Shown here piece by piece: positions 1 to 6,194 of a DNA stretch of 10,548 bases. The DNA comes from Candidatus Nanopelagicaceae bacterium. GTDB taxonomy: Bacteria; Actinomycetota; Actinomycetes; Nanopelagicales; Nanopelagicaceae. Position 1 is the first letter of the stretch, and every line of letters starts with the position of its first letter. Location of the stretch: the NCBI GenBank assembly GCA_947489825.1, contig CANLFL010000016.1, forward strand, positions 1-10,548, read 5' to 3'. The notes beneath the pieces are model-generated. The model did not search any database and was not told the DNA's origin. It saw nothing but the letters and a program-made list of their open reading frames with translations. Both the position numbers and the translations under genes were made by a program.

Positions 1-369
1 AATGAATCACGGAAGATTTTGGGAATGCCTAAACTTAAAGTTGCAGTAACTTGTGTGCGAGTTCCAGTGATTACAACTCACTCACTGACAGTGCATGCAA
101 CATTTTCAAAGGTAGTCACACGCAAAGGTGCGCAATCAGCGCTAGCTAAGGCCGACGGCGTGATTCTCTATGACAATCCAGAGAAGCATGAATATCCGAC
201 TCCTGCAGATGTTGTAGGAACTGATCCGACATGGGTTGGTCGTGTACGTCAATCTCTTGATGATCCAAAGTCAATCGATTTCTTTGTTTGTGGCGATAAT
301 TTGCGTAAGGGAGCAGCGTTAAATACTGCTCAAATCGCTGAATTACTCGCTGCTGAATTCACAAAGTAA
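1..369 (+). CDS. asd: Aspartate-semialdehyde dehydrogenase, C-terminal part (5' end outside window)
   Basis: The enzyme makes aspartate semialdehyde from aspartyl phosphate with NADPH, the branch point to lysine/diaminopimelate, threonine and methionine. The reading frame is open from base 1, so the gene enters from the left; the TTG at 19 and ATG at 25 are internal codons. The 122 visible residues are the C-terminal part of the family. [10 protein letters not shown] (residues 18-27) puts an Arg seven residues before a His, the spacing of the substrate-binding Arg and catalytic His (R267/H274 in E. coli). The tail has the actinobacterial blocks [16 protein letters not shown] and [20 protein letters not shown]. 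It stops with TAA at 367-369, 20 bp before fcl, with no terminator hairpin between. The catalytic Cys and the NADP domain lie outside the window. Identity is very secure. Confidence 0.96.
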   Translation, partial: NESRKILGMPKLKVAVTCVRVPVITTHSLTVHATFSKVVTRKGAQSALAKADGVILYDNPEKHEYPTPADVVGTDPTWVGRVRQSLDDPKSIDFFVCGDNLRKGAALNTAQIAELLAAEFTK

Positions 370-376
370 GGCTGGA

Positions 377-382
377 TAGACT
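377..382 (+). promoter_or_regulatory. Candidate -10 element of fcl-gmd (leaderless type)
   Basis: TAGACT fits TAnnnT and is separated by 7 nt from the fcl ATG at 390. There is no Shine-Dalgarno before this ATG, so transcription probably starts at or next to the start codon. The same arrangement is seen before nth, crp and acs in this window. No convincing -35 element is visible. Confidence 0.5.
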
Positions 383-389
383 GCCCTCT

Positions 390-1322
390 ATGACAATCGT
401 TGTAGCAGGCGCCACAGGCCTTGCTGGATCTGCGATCGTCCGGGCATATGTTGCAGCCGGTCATGAAGTAATTCCAGTAAACCGTAAGGTCGTCGATCTC
501 TTAGATCGCGATGCAACCTTTAACTTCATCGCATCCGTTAAGCCAACTCTTGTTATTGACGCTGCAGCAAAGGTCGGCGGCATCGGTGCTAACAATTCAT
601 TCCCTGTTGAGTTTCTGGCAGATAACCTGCGCATCCAGAGCAATCTCATGGAGGCAGCACATGCTGCTGACGTTGAGAAGTTTATTTTCTTAGGCAGCTC
701 ATGTATCTATCCGCGCGATTGCGCACAGCCAATCAAGGAAGAGTATTTACTTACTGGACCACTTGAAGAGACAAATTCAGCGTACGCGGTTGCAAAGATT
801 GCTGGCATCGAACTTATCAAATCTTTTAGAAAAGAGTATGGCCGCAAGTGGATCTCGCTGATGCCGACAAATCTCTACGGACCATTTGATAACTTCGAAC
901 TGCAAGGTTCACATGTACTTCCTGCATTTATCCGCCGCTTTGTTGAAGCTACGGAAAGTGGCGCAGCACGCGAAACTTTATGGGGGACTGGATCTCCCAA
1001 GCGTGAATTTCTTCATGTTGATGATTTAGCTGAAGCAGTCTTGCATCTTGGCGATAAGTACGACGAGGCGGGACATCTCAATATCGGAACCGGTGGAGAC
1101 CTCACAATTAAAGAACTTGCAGTGCTGGTAGCAGAACTGGCTGGCTTTAAGGGTGAAATCGCGTGGGATTCAACGAAACCTGATGGAACTCCACGTAAGG
1201 TCCTTGATGTTACTAAGGCAAAGTCACTAGGTTGGGCACCAAAGATTTCACTTCGTGATGGAATTGCAGCAACAATTGATTGGTATAAAAAGGCAGCAGC
1301 TAAGGGAGAGTTACGTAGATGA
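390..1322 (+). CDS. fcl: GDP-L-fucose synthase (GDP-4-keto-6-deoxymannose epimerase/reductase)
   Basis: The protein (310 aa) catalyses the second step of GDP-L-fucose synthesis: 3,5-epimerisation then NADPH reduction of GDP-4-keto-6-deoxymannose. It is an extended short-chain dehydrogenase, presumably cytosolic. The Rossmann motif GATGLAG is at residues 7-13. GSSCIYP places S103 and C105, YAVAK gives Y132 and K136, and [11 protein letters not shown] gives H175. These sit at a constant offset of four from the E. coli residues S107, C109, Y136, K140 and H179, so the full catalytic set is present. The length is normal (about 310-320). The ATG at 390 puts the Rossmann motif at the expected distance and has no Shine-Dalgarno; see the -10 element at 377-382. 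It overlaps gmd by 4 bp (ATGA), so the two are co-transcribed. The order fcl-gmd is the reverse of the more usual gmd-fcl. WcaG is a synonym. Confidence 0.95.
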   Translation: MTIVVAGATGLAGSAIVRAYVAAGHEVIPVNRKVVDLLDRDATFNFIASVKPTLVIDAAAKVGGIGANNSFPVEFLADNLRIQSNLMEAAHAADVEKFIFLGSSCIYPRDCAQPIKEEYLLTGPLEETNSAYAVAKIAGIELIKSFRKEYGRKWISLMPTNLYGPFDNFELQGSHVLPAFIRRFVEATESGAARETLWGTGSPKREFLHVDDLAEAVLHLGDKYDEAGHLNIGTGGDLTIKELAVLVAELAGFKGEIAWDSTKPDGTPRKVLDVTKAKSLGWAPKISLRDGIAATIDWYKKAAAKGELRR

Positions 1323-2302
1323 GTAGAAAAGTCGCGCTAATCACCGGTGTTACCGGACAAGATGGCTCATACCTTGCAGAGTTCTTGCTTGCTAAAGGAT
1401 ACGAAGTACATGGCCTTATCCGCCGATCATCAACTTTTAATACTTCACGTATCGATCACATCTACCAGGATCCACATGAGAAGAACCCAAAGCTCTTCCT
1501 TCACTACGGCGATCTCATCGATGGCGTAGGACTTACTAACCTTATTCGCGAAATTAAACCAACAGAGGTCTACAACCTCGGCGCGCAATCACATGTGCAG
1601 GTCTCTTTCACAATGCCGCAGTACACAGGCCAGGTTGATGCAGTCGGTGCAGTTGGATTACTCGAAGCGATTCGTAGTGCGGATATTGATACACGTTTCT
1701 ATCAAGCATCAACGTCAGAGCTCTTTGGTTCAACTCCACCACCACAAAACGAAACTTCAGTCTTTAGACCACAGTCACCGTACGCAGCTGCAAAGTTGAT
1801 GGCCTACTGGTGCACCGTTAACTACCGTGATGGTTATGGCATGCACACCACTAACGGAATTCTCTTTAACCACGAATCACCTCGTCGTGGTGAAACATTT
1901 GTTACTCGCAAGATCACACGTGCGGTTGCGGCGATCAAAGCAGGTAAGCAAGACAAGTTATTCCTAGGAAATCTTGATGCTGTCCGCGACTGGGGATACG
2001 CAAAAGAGTATGTCGAATCAATGTGGCTGATGCTCCAGCAAGATAAGCCAGATGATTACGTTGTTGCCACAGGAGTAGGAGCCACAGTAAAAGATTTTGC
2101 TGCAGCCGCCTTTACTCGCGCAGGACTTAATTGGCAGGACCATATTGAGACAGATAAGAAGTACATCCGTCCCACAGAAGTTGACGCGCTTATTGGAGAT
2201 GCATCAAAGGTGGAGAAAGCCCTCGGATGGAAAGCCACAACTCATTGGAAAGAACTTGCTGAGTTGATGGTTGATGCCGATATCGCAGCTCTTAAGGGTT
2301 AA
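1319..2302 (+). CDS. gmd: GDP-mannose 4,6-dehydratase
   Basis: This is the first enzyme of the GDP-fucose pathway, converting GDP-D-mannose to GDP-4-keto-6-deoxy-D-mannose with bound NADP (327 aa). [15 protein letters not shown] (residues 10-24) is the nucleotide-binding turn, typical of [11 protein letters not shown] (130-137) supplies T132 and E134, and SPYAAAK (153-159) supplies Y155 and K159. [16 protein letters not shown] is the GMD-specific block near the tetramer and cofactor interface, and [14 protein letters not shown] is the usual C-domain motif. The length is slightly short of the ~345-370 aa seen in many GMDs, but no motif is lost. The ATG lies in the fcl stop (ATGA). A Shine-Dalgarno AGGGAG at 1303-1308 gives good spacing. 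The 3' end overlaps the opposing metallophosphoesterase by 4 bp. The product feeds fucosylated surface glycans; no glycosyltransferase is in the window. Confidence 0.96.
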   Translation: MSRKVALITGVTGQDGSYLAEFLLAKGYEVHGLIRRSSTFNTSRIDHIYQDPHEKNPKLFLHYGDLIDGVGLTNLIREIKPTEVYNLGAQSHVQVSFTMPQYTGQVDAVGAVGLLEAIRSADIDTRFYQASTSELFGSTPPPQNETSVFRPQSPYAAAKLMAYWCTVNYRDGYGMHTTNGILFNHESPRRGETFVTRKITRAVAAIKAGKQDKLFLGNLDAVRDWGYAKEYVESMWLMLQQDKPDDYVVATGVGATVKDFAAAAFTRAGLNWQDHIETDKKYIRPTEVDALIGDASKVEKALGWKATTHWKELAELMVDADIAALKG

Positions 2303-3105
2303 ATAAGAGTTACGAGCGAAACTTCTGGAGGACTTGCCACGCGAATGCGTGCAAAGGGACTTGTTCCCATCCCTGCAGATACATGTAGATAAGGCTCATC
2401 ACCAAACCTTGTTAATCCGCGTGCGCGCCAATTAGGTAGATCGCAATTTGTTGTCAATGCGCGTGATCCACCAATCCACGGGAGTCTCACCTGTCCGCCA
2501 TGCGTGTGTCCTGCAAAGATTGCATCAAGTCCATCTTCTGACATTCCTCGCAGAACTCGCAGATAAGGTGCATGTGTTACACCGATTGCGATATCGCATG
2601 GATCAGGAAAACCTGCCACAAGAGAGTAATCATCGAATTCAAGGTGTGCATCATCTGTTCCACGTGCTTCAATTGTTGTTCCATTAATTGTGATGGTGGT
2701 GCGATGGTGATTGAGGTTTTTCCATCCGCGAGCCTGTAAACCGAGATCTAACTCTGGCCATGGAAGATCTTCGCCGTGTACTCGATCGCCATGATCAGGC
2801 AACAAGTACTTCAAAGGATTCTTTGGTTTTGGTGCGTAGTAATCATTTGAACCAAAGACGAAGAGACCTGGCGTATCAAGAAGTGGTTCAAGCGCTTCAA
2901 AGACAACTGGCACCGCATCCATATGAGCTAAGAAATCACCAGTACTGATCACTAAGTCGGGCTTGAGTGATGCAAAAGATTTGATATCTGCAATCTCTGT
3001 CTTACGAGCAGGGGTCAGGTGTAGATCGGAGAAGTGGAGCACGCGAATGGGTGCGTGGCCTTTGGGCAGAATGGGGATCTGCGCCTCGCGTAGTACGTAA
3101 CTCAT
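2299..3105 (-). CDS. Calcineurin-like metallophosphoesterase (Rv3683-like)
   Basis: The protein is a binuclear-metal phosphoesterase with an unidentified substrate. Counting from the preferred ATG at 3105 (268 aa), the metal-site motifs are in order: SDLH (D27, H29), GDF (about 56-58), GSND (85-88, replacing the usual GNH[DE]), THAP (H178) and GHTHGG (199-204). The GSNDYYAP variant is, to my recollection, characteristic of the actinobacterial subfamily that includes M. tuberculosis Rv3683. There is no signal peptide or membrane segment. An in-frame ATG at 3129 would add eight residues, but 3105 is preferred: TATCCT lies 9 nt before it, matching the leaderless pattern here, and the extension would run into the facing yqeY control region. 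In other actinobacteria this gene neighbours ponA2-type penicillin-binding protein and whiB genes, which are absent here. It overlaps the gmd 3' end by 4 bp. Family is sure; function is not. Confidence 0.9.
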   Translation of the reverse strand: MSYVLREAQIPILPKGHAPIRVLHFSDLHLTPARKTEIADIKSFASLKPDLVISTGDFLAHMDAVPVVFEALEPLLDTPGLFVFGSNDYYAPKPKNPLKYLLPDHGDRVHGEDLPWPELDLGLQARGWKNLNHHRTTITINGTTIEARGTDDAHLEFDDYSLVAGFPDPCDIAIGVTHAPYLRVLRGMSEDGLDAIFAGHTHGGQVRLPWIGGSRALTTNCDLPNWRARGLTRFGDEPYLHVSAGMGTSPFARIRVASPPEVSLVTLI

Positions 3106-3114
3106 GATTATCGA

Positions 3115-3120
3115 AGGATA
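3115..3120 (-). promoter_or_regulatory. Candidate -10 of the metallophosphoesterase gene
   Basis: Read on the minus strand this is TATCCT, 9 nt before the ATG at 3105, with no Shine-Dalgarno in between. On the plus strand GATTAT at 3106-3111 could act as the -10 for the facing yqeY transcript, with a start near 3121. The two would form a compact divergent promoter. Support is by motif and spacing only. Confidence 0.35.
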
Positions 3121-3146
3121 GTGGAGCATGAGAAGATATACCCGAA

Positions 3147-3161
3147 CAATTCAAAGAATTG
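3147..3161. repeat. 15-bp perfect inverted repeat between divergent genes
   Basis: CAATTC-AAA-GAATTG has 6-bp perfect arms around a 3-bp centre. It lies in the 69-bp gap between the metallophosphoesterase start (3105) and the yqeY start (3175). Its right arm touches the yqeY Shine-Dalgarno GGAG (3161-3164). It could be a protein operator or an RNA hairpin that covers the ribosome site; the AT-rich arms make a very stable hairpin unlikely. Chance occurrence is possible. Confidence 0.4.
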
Positions 3162-3164
3162 GAG
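3161..3164 (+). promoter_or_regulatory. Ribosome binding site deciding the yqeY start
   Basis: GGAG lies 10 nt before the GTG at 3175. It supports that GTG over the upstream in-frame GTG at 3121, whose extra 18 residues do not look like the family. Confidence 0.55.
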
Positions 3165-3174
3165 CATCAAGCAA

Positions 3175-3642
3175 GTGGGATTAAAAGAGACACTTAAAAG
3201 CGACCTTACTGAGGCAATTCGTTCAAGCGACAAGCTTGTATCGGGAACAATCCGCATGGTTTTAACTGCGATCACCAACGAAGAAGTTTCTGGTAAAGAG
3301 GCGCGCGTACTCACCGATGCCGAAATTATCACCGTGCTTTCACGCGAGGGAAAAAAGCGTCGCGAAGCATCAGAAGAATTTGCAAAGGCTGGACGTGAAG
3401 ATAAGGCGCTTGAGGAAAAAGCAGAGGGTGAAGTAATTGCCCGCTATCTCCCAGCACAAATGAGTGAAGATGATGTAAAGAAACTTGTTGCTGCAGCGAT
3501 TGCATCAACAGGTGCGGCAGGACCTGCCGACATGGGCAAAGTTATGGGTGCTCTAAAGCCTCAAGTTGCAGGAAAAGCAGATGGTGGAATGGTTTCATCA
3601 TTGGTCAAGGCAGCACTAGCAGCCCTAGGAGAAGGAAATTAA
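3175..3642 (+). CDS. yqeY: GatB/YqeY domain protein
   Basis: The protein (155 aa from GTG 3175) is a YqeY-like member of the GatB/YqeY superfamily, an all-helical domain also found at the C-terminus of the GatB amidotransferase subunit, where it contacts tRNA. The free-standing protein has no firmly known role. The N-terminal GLKETLKSDLTEAIR matches the usual YqeY opening (LK..L..DL..A), followed by VLTAITNEEV, the REGKKRREA helix and EVIARYLPAQMS. The C-terminal part has GKVMGALKPQVAGKADGG, the conserved 'G.vM..l.pk..G.adg' tail motif. Length is close to the typical ~150 aa. GTG 3175 is chosen because it gives the canonical N-terminus and has a GGAG at 3161. An upstream in-frame GTG at 3121 remains a less likely alternative. 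The stop is 1 bp before the next ATG, so it heads a three-gene unit with the DUF4177-like gene and ridA. Confidence 0.88.
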   Translation: MGLKETLKSDLTEAIRSSDKLVSGTIRMVLTAITNEEVSGKEARVLTDAEIITVLSREGKKRREASEEFAKAGREDKALEEKAEGEVIARYLPAQMSEDDVKKLVAAAIASTGAAGPADMGKVMGALKPQVAGKADGGMVSSLVKAALAALGEGN

Positions 3643-3643
3643 T

Positions 3644-3796
3644 ATGAAGTTTGAATACGCAACCGTGCCATTGCTTTCACATGCAACAAAGCACATTCTT
3701 GATTCATGGGGTTCTGATGGTTGGGAACTTGTCGCCGTTATTCCAGCACCAGGTGGAGAGCAACTCGTTGCTTATATGAAGCGAGAGCTTAAGTAA
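3644..3796 (+). CDS. Small DUF4177-like protein (Rv3678A-like), 50 aa
   Basis: This short gene encodes 50 residues, starting MKFEYATVPLLSHATKHI and ending VAYMKRELK. The pattern of an aromatic/acidic start (K-F-E-Y-A), a short helix and then 'DGWELVAVIP' with a final hydrophobic strand is that of DUF4177-type small proteins. A protein of this size and sequence style lies next to ridA in many actinobacteria (M. tuberculosis Rv3678A is my recalled match). Function is unknown; the fold is probably a small alpha/beta domain. No signal peptide or transmembrane segment is visible. The ATG follows the yqeY stop after 1 bp, with AAGGA about 7 nt upstream as Shine-Dalgarno. The TAA shares its last A with the ATG of ridA (TAATG), implying translational coupling. 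The conserved place and fully codon-like sequence make it a real gene despite its size. Confidence 0.87.
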   Translation: MKFEYATVPLLSHATKHILDSWGSDGWELVAVIPAPGGEQLVAYMKRELK

Positions 3797-4257
3797 TGGC
3801 TACAGATGTTCGCGCAAAGTTAGCTGAAAGAGGTTTAACGCTTCCTGTTGCAACAAAGCCACTTGCGGCCTACGTTCCTGCAGTTCGTACCGGCAACATT
3901 GTTTTTACGGCCGGGCAGCTTCCAATGATTGATGGTGCAATTTCTAAGACTGGAAAAGTTGGCAGCGATATCACCGTTGAAGAGGCTTACGAATTAGCAA
4001 AGATCTGTGCCATCAATGCACTTGCCGCAGTCGAACTCGTTGCACCGGTTGATTCAATCGTTAAAGTTGTTCGCATCGTCTGTTATGTAAATGGAGCGCC
4101 TGGATTTGTTAGTCAGCCAGCTGTAGCCAATGGCGCATCAGAGCTATTTATGCACATTTGGGGCGAAGCAGGGGTTGCGGCGCGTAGCGCTTTAGGAGTT
4201 GCTGAGTTGCCACTTAATTCACCGGTTGAGGTTGAACTCACCGTTGAAGTTGCCTAA
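3796..4257 (+). CDS. ridA: RidA family (YjgF/YER057c) enamine/imine deaminase
   Basis: RidA proteins are small trimeric cytosolic proteins; canonical members hydrolyse reactive 2-aminoacrylate and other imines released by PLP enzymes, protecting other PLP enzymes. This protein has 153 aa, longer than E. coli RidA (128) because of an N-terminal stretch, as in the actinobacterial Rv3678c-type members. Residues 26-45 (YVPAVRTGNIVFTAGQLPMI) are the family's first strands, 'AINALAAVE' is the helix, and 'AARSALGVAELPLNSPVEVELTVEVA' type residues close the fold. R130, in the 'ARSA' context, corresponds to the Arg needed for imine hydrolysis in canonical RidA (R105 in E. coli), so catalysis is plausible. 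The ATG overlaps the preceding stop (TAATG), with no strong Shine-Dalgarno of its own. It ends 7 bp from the opposing crp gene. RidA subtype assignment is uncertain. Confidence 0.92.
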   Translation: MATDVRAKLAERGLTLPVATKPLAAYVPAVRTGNIVFTAGQLPMIDGAISKTGKVGSDITVEEAYELAKICAINALAAVELVAPVDSIVKVVRIVCYVNGAPGFVSQPAVANGASELFMHIWGEAGVAARSALGVAELPLNSPVEVELTVEVA

Positions 4258-4264
4258 GAAGTAA

Positions 4265-4948
4265 TTACTTACCGCGCTTACTTAAGCGATCAAGGTCAGT
4301 AATCAATACTGCGCGACCATCTAGGCGCAACCATCCGCGACCTGCAAAGTCAGCAAGTGCTTTATTAACAGTTTCGCGAGATGCGCCGACAAGCTGAGCA
4401 AGTTCTTCTTGAGTGAGTTCGTGCTGTACGAAAAGTCCTTCAGGAGTTTGCTTACCAAAGCGCTCACCAAGATCAATCAGAGCTTTAGCGACGCGACCTG
4501 GAACATCTGAGAAGACAAGATCGCCCACTGCTTCATTGGTACGACGAAGACGTTGCGCCAATCGAGCCAAGAGCTGCAATGAGATATCTGGATTTTCGCG
4601 AAGCCATGGAATGAGTTTCTCGTGGCTTAACGAGAGAAGTTTTGCATCAGTTACTGCAGTTGCAGCTGATGTGCGTGGACCCGGATCAAAGAGTGAGAGC
4701 TCGCCGAACATTTCGCCCGGGCCAAGGATTGATAAGAGGTTTTCGCGGCCATCTCCACTTGAGGTACCAAGCTTGAGTTTGCCTTCGACGATGACGTAGA
4801 CGTGCTCACCGCTATCGCCTTCTTTAAAGAGTATTGCGCCCTTGCCGATCTTTACTGAATCCATAGATGCGCGCAGTGAAACGGCGGCGGCATCATCGAG
4901 TGCGGTAAAGAGTGGGGCTTTGCGTACGACTTCATCTTCAATGGACAC
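4265..4948 (-). CDS. crp: Crp/Fnr family cAMP-responsive regulator (GlxR / Rv3676 type)
   Basis: The protein (227 aa) is a dimeric global transcription regulator with an N-terminal cyclic-nucleotide domain and a C-terminal winged helix-turn-helix. FGELSLFDPGPRTSAAT (residues 81-97) is the phosphate-binding cassette; E83, R92 and S94 fit cAMP binding. RLAQRLRRTNEAVGDL (129-144) is the dimer C-helix. The DNA-binding part carries LTQEELAQLVGASRETVNKAL (178-198), nearly the GlxR / M. tuberculosis Crp recognition region, so its target is expected to resemble TGTGA-N6-TCACA. Length matches the mycobacterial protein (224). The start is GTG at 4948; there is no Shine-Dalgarno, but TAAACT lies 6 nt upstream on this strand. 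It is divergent from nth with a 17-bp gap, an arrangement like that of Rv3676/Rv3674c. The second Ser of the mycobacterial RTSSAT motif is Ala here. Confidence 0.94.
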   Translation of the reverse strand: MSIEDEVVRKAPLFTALDDAAAVSLRASMDSVKIGKGAILFKEGDSGEHVYVIVEGKLKLGTSSGDGRENLLSILGPGEMFGELSLFDPGPRTSAATAVTDAKLLSLSHEKLIPWLRENPDISLQLLARLAQRLRRTNEAVGDLVFSDVPGRVAKALIDLGERFGKQTPEGLFVQHELTQEELAQLVGASRETVNKALADFAGRGWLRLDGRAVLITDLDRLSKRGK

Positions 4949-4953
4949 AGGGG

Positions 4954-4960
4954 TAGTTTA
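4954..4960. promoter_or_regulatory. Shared bidirectional -10 core for crp and nth
   Basis: The 7 bases TAGTTTA read as TAGTTT on the plus strand (4954-4959), 6 nt before the nth ATG at 4966. They read as TAAACT on the minus strand (4960-4955), 6 nt before the crp GTG at 4948. The centre (4957) is exactly 9 bases from the first base of each start codon. Neither gene has a Shine-Dalgarno. This is most simply a symmetric promoter making two leaderless mRNAs whose 5' ends would lie 18 bp apart. Evidence is motif and geometry only. Confidence 0.55.
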
Positions 4961-4965
4961 CTCGT

Positions 4966-5664
4966 ATGAGTGCAGATCGCGAAACTCGAAAAAGCGCTGG
5001 TGCTATTTATCGCATGCTCACGAAAACCTACCCAGAGGTTGATTGCGAGCTCGATTTCCAGAACCCACTCCAACTAGTGATAGCCACAGTCCTTTCAGCG
5101 CAATGCACCGATAAGCGTGTAAATGCAGCGACCCCGCGCCTTTTTAAGAAATATAAAAATGTTCGAGCCTATGTAAAGGCACCAATTGAAGATATCGAAG
5201 AGATAATTTTTTCACTCGGCTTCTATCACGCAAAAGCTCGACATATCAAAGGTCTTGCTACCAAAATTCTTGAAGATTTTAATGGTGAGGTTCCTGCAAC
5301 GTTAGAAGAGTTAATCACTCTGCCAGGAGTTGGTCGCAAGACAGCCAATGTTGTACTGGGCCATGCCTTCGGTATTCCTGGAATTACAGTTGATACTCAC
5401 TTTGGTCGACTCTCCCGCCGCTTTCAATGGAGCGCTTCAATGGATCCAGTGAAGGTCGAACACGAAGTCGGTGAACTAATTCCACAACCAGAGTGGACCA
5501 ATCTTTCGCAACGGATGATTTGGCATGGGCGACGGGTATGTCATTCACGGAAACCAGCATGTGGAGCATGCACACTTGCAAAGATATGTCCTTCGGTAGG
5601 CATTGGTGAGATGGAATCAGAGAAGGCAGCTCTACTTGTGAAGACAGATAAGGATTTCCGATGA
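4966..5664 (+). CDS. nth: Endonuclease III, [4Fe-4S] DNA glycosylase/AP lyase
   Basis: The enzyme removes oxidised pyrimidines and cleaves the abasic site in base-excision repair (232 aa). The helix-hairpin-helix LPGVGRKTANVVL (119-131) contains catalytic K125, and TVDTHF contains catalytic D143. The C-terminal cluster C192-x6-C199-x2-C202-x5-C208 is the complete endonuclease III iron-sulfur pattern. LSAQCTDKRVN (43-53) is the usual N-terminal family block. The N-terminus matches the family, and the ATG at 4966 is preceded 6 nt upstream by TAGTTT without a Shine-Dalgarno. The stop overlaps the start of the next gene (ATGA), so nth opens an operon with a TlpA-like lipoprotein and cvpA. The crp/nth/thioredoxin/CvpA order is conserved in actinobacteria. 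The 'WHGRRVCHSRKPAC' context supports Nth rather than MutY. Confidence 0.96.
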   Translation: MSADRETRKSAGAIYRMLTKTYPEVDCELDFQNPLQLVIATVLSAQCTDKRVNAATPRLFKKYKNVRAYVKAPIEDIEEIIFSLGFYHAKARHIKGLATKILEDFNGEVPATLEELITLPGVGRKTANVVLGHAFGIPGITVDTHFGRLSRRFQWSASMDPVKVEHEVGELIPQPEWTNLSQRMIWHGRRVCHSRKPACGACTLAKICPSVGIGEMESEKAALLVKTDKDFR

Positions 5665-6194
5665 AGAAGTTTGCACTTGTAGCTGCACTATTGCTTCTCG
5701 CCGGTTGTGGTCAAGAAACTTCAGCTCTACCCAGCAATGGCGTTGTGGTTGATTGCTCATCAATTGCCACAGTAAAAACTCAGAATAAATCTGCGTTACT
5801 GAAATGTCTTGACGGTAATTCCACAGTAGATATCGGGCAGATCAAAGGACCAGCGCTAGTAAATGTCTGGGGATCTTGGTGTGGGCCTTGTAAAGATGAG
5901 ATGCCGATATTTGTTGATTTTTATGGCAAATATAAGGAGAAAGTCTCACTCATAGGAATCAGCGTTGAGGAGGCAGATGTACAGAATGCGCGCGACTTTG
6001 TAAAGCTTTATGGAATGAGTTGGCCTAACCTCAACGACCCCGATGGGAGTACGCGTGGGACTTTAGGGATGGGAGTGCCGATCACCTTATTTATTGATGC
6101 TCAAGGCAAAGTTGCCTATAGAAAAATCGGAGTTGTCACTACTATTGAAGAGTTAGAGCGCGATACGCAAAAGTACTTAGGAGTCCAGCTATGA
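5661..6194 (+). CDS. TlpA/ResA-like thioredoxin-fold lipoprotein
   Basis: The protein (177 aa) is a predicted extracytoplasmic thiol-disulfide oxidoreductase tethered to the membrane. MKKFALVAALLLLAGC is a lipoprotein signal peptide with lipobox LAGC and the lipidated Cys at residue 16. The thioredoxin active site WCGPC places the redox pair at C74 and C77, followed by the TlpA/ResA-style 'DEMPIF' helix. GMGVPITLFID carries the cis-proline loop. Two more cysteines (C32, C49) precede the active site in the stretch between the tether and the thioredoxin fold and could form a structural disulfide. Typical partners of such proteins are apocytochromes c or CcdA-type donors; none is in the window, so the substrate is unknown. 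The ATG overlaps the nth stop by 4 bp, with AAGGA 6 nt upstream. It matches the position of M. tuberculosis Rv3673c. Confidence 0.9.
   Translation: MKKFALVAALLLLAGCGQETSALPSNGVVVDCSSIATVKTQNKSALLKCLDGNSTVDIGQIKGPALVNVWGSWCGPCKDEMPIFVDFYGKYKEKVSLIGISVEEADVQNARDFVKLYGMSWPNLNDPDGSTRGTLGMGVPITLFIDAQGKVAYRKIGVVTTIEELERDTQKYLGVQL

Noticed and set aside
19..27. TTG/ATG as the start of the first gene
   Set aside because: The frame is open to base 1 and the sequence is the middle of Asd; the true start is outside the window.
3106..3129. Longer metallophosphoesterase start at 3129
   Set aside because: It adds eight unlikely residues (MLHYPSII), has no ribosome site, and would overlap the divergent promoter; ATG 3105 fits the -10 spacing.
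3121..3174. Upstream GTG start of yqeY adding 18 residues
   Set aside because: The extra residues do not resemble YqeY N-termini, whereas GTG 3175 has a Shine-Dalgarno and gives the canonical start. Kept only as an alternative in the findings.
4259..4270. AAGTAATTACTT palindrome at the ridA/crp junction, as terminator
   Set aside because: It has no loop, few G-C pairs and no T-tract on either strand; part of it is the crp stop region.
4275..4288. CGCTTA-CT-TAAGCG inverted repeat near the crp stop
   Set aside because: The loop of 2 nt is too small, no T-run follows, and it is explained by the coding sequence for the Ser-Lys-Arg tail.
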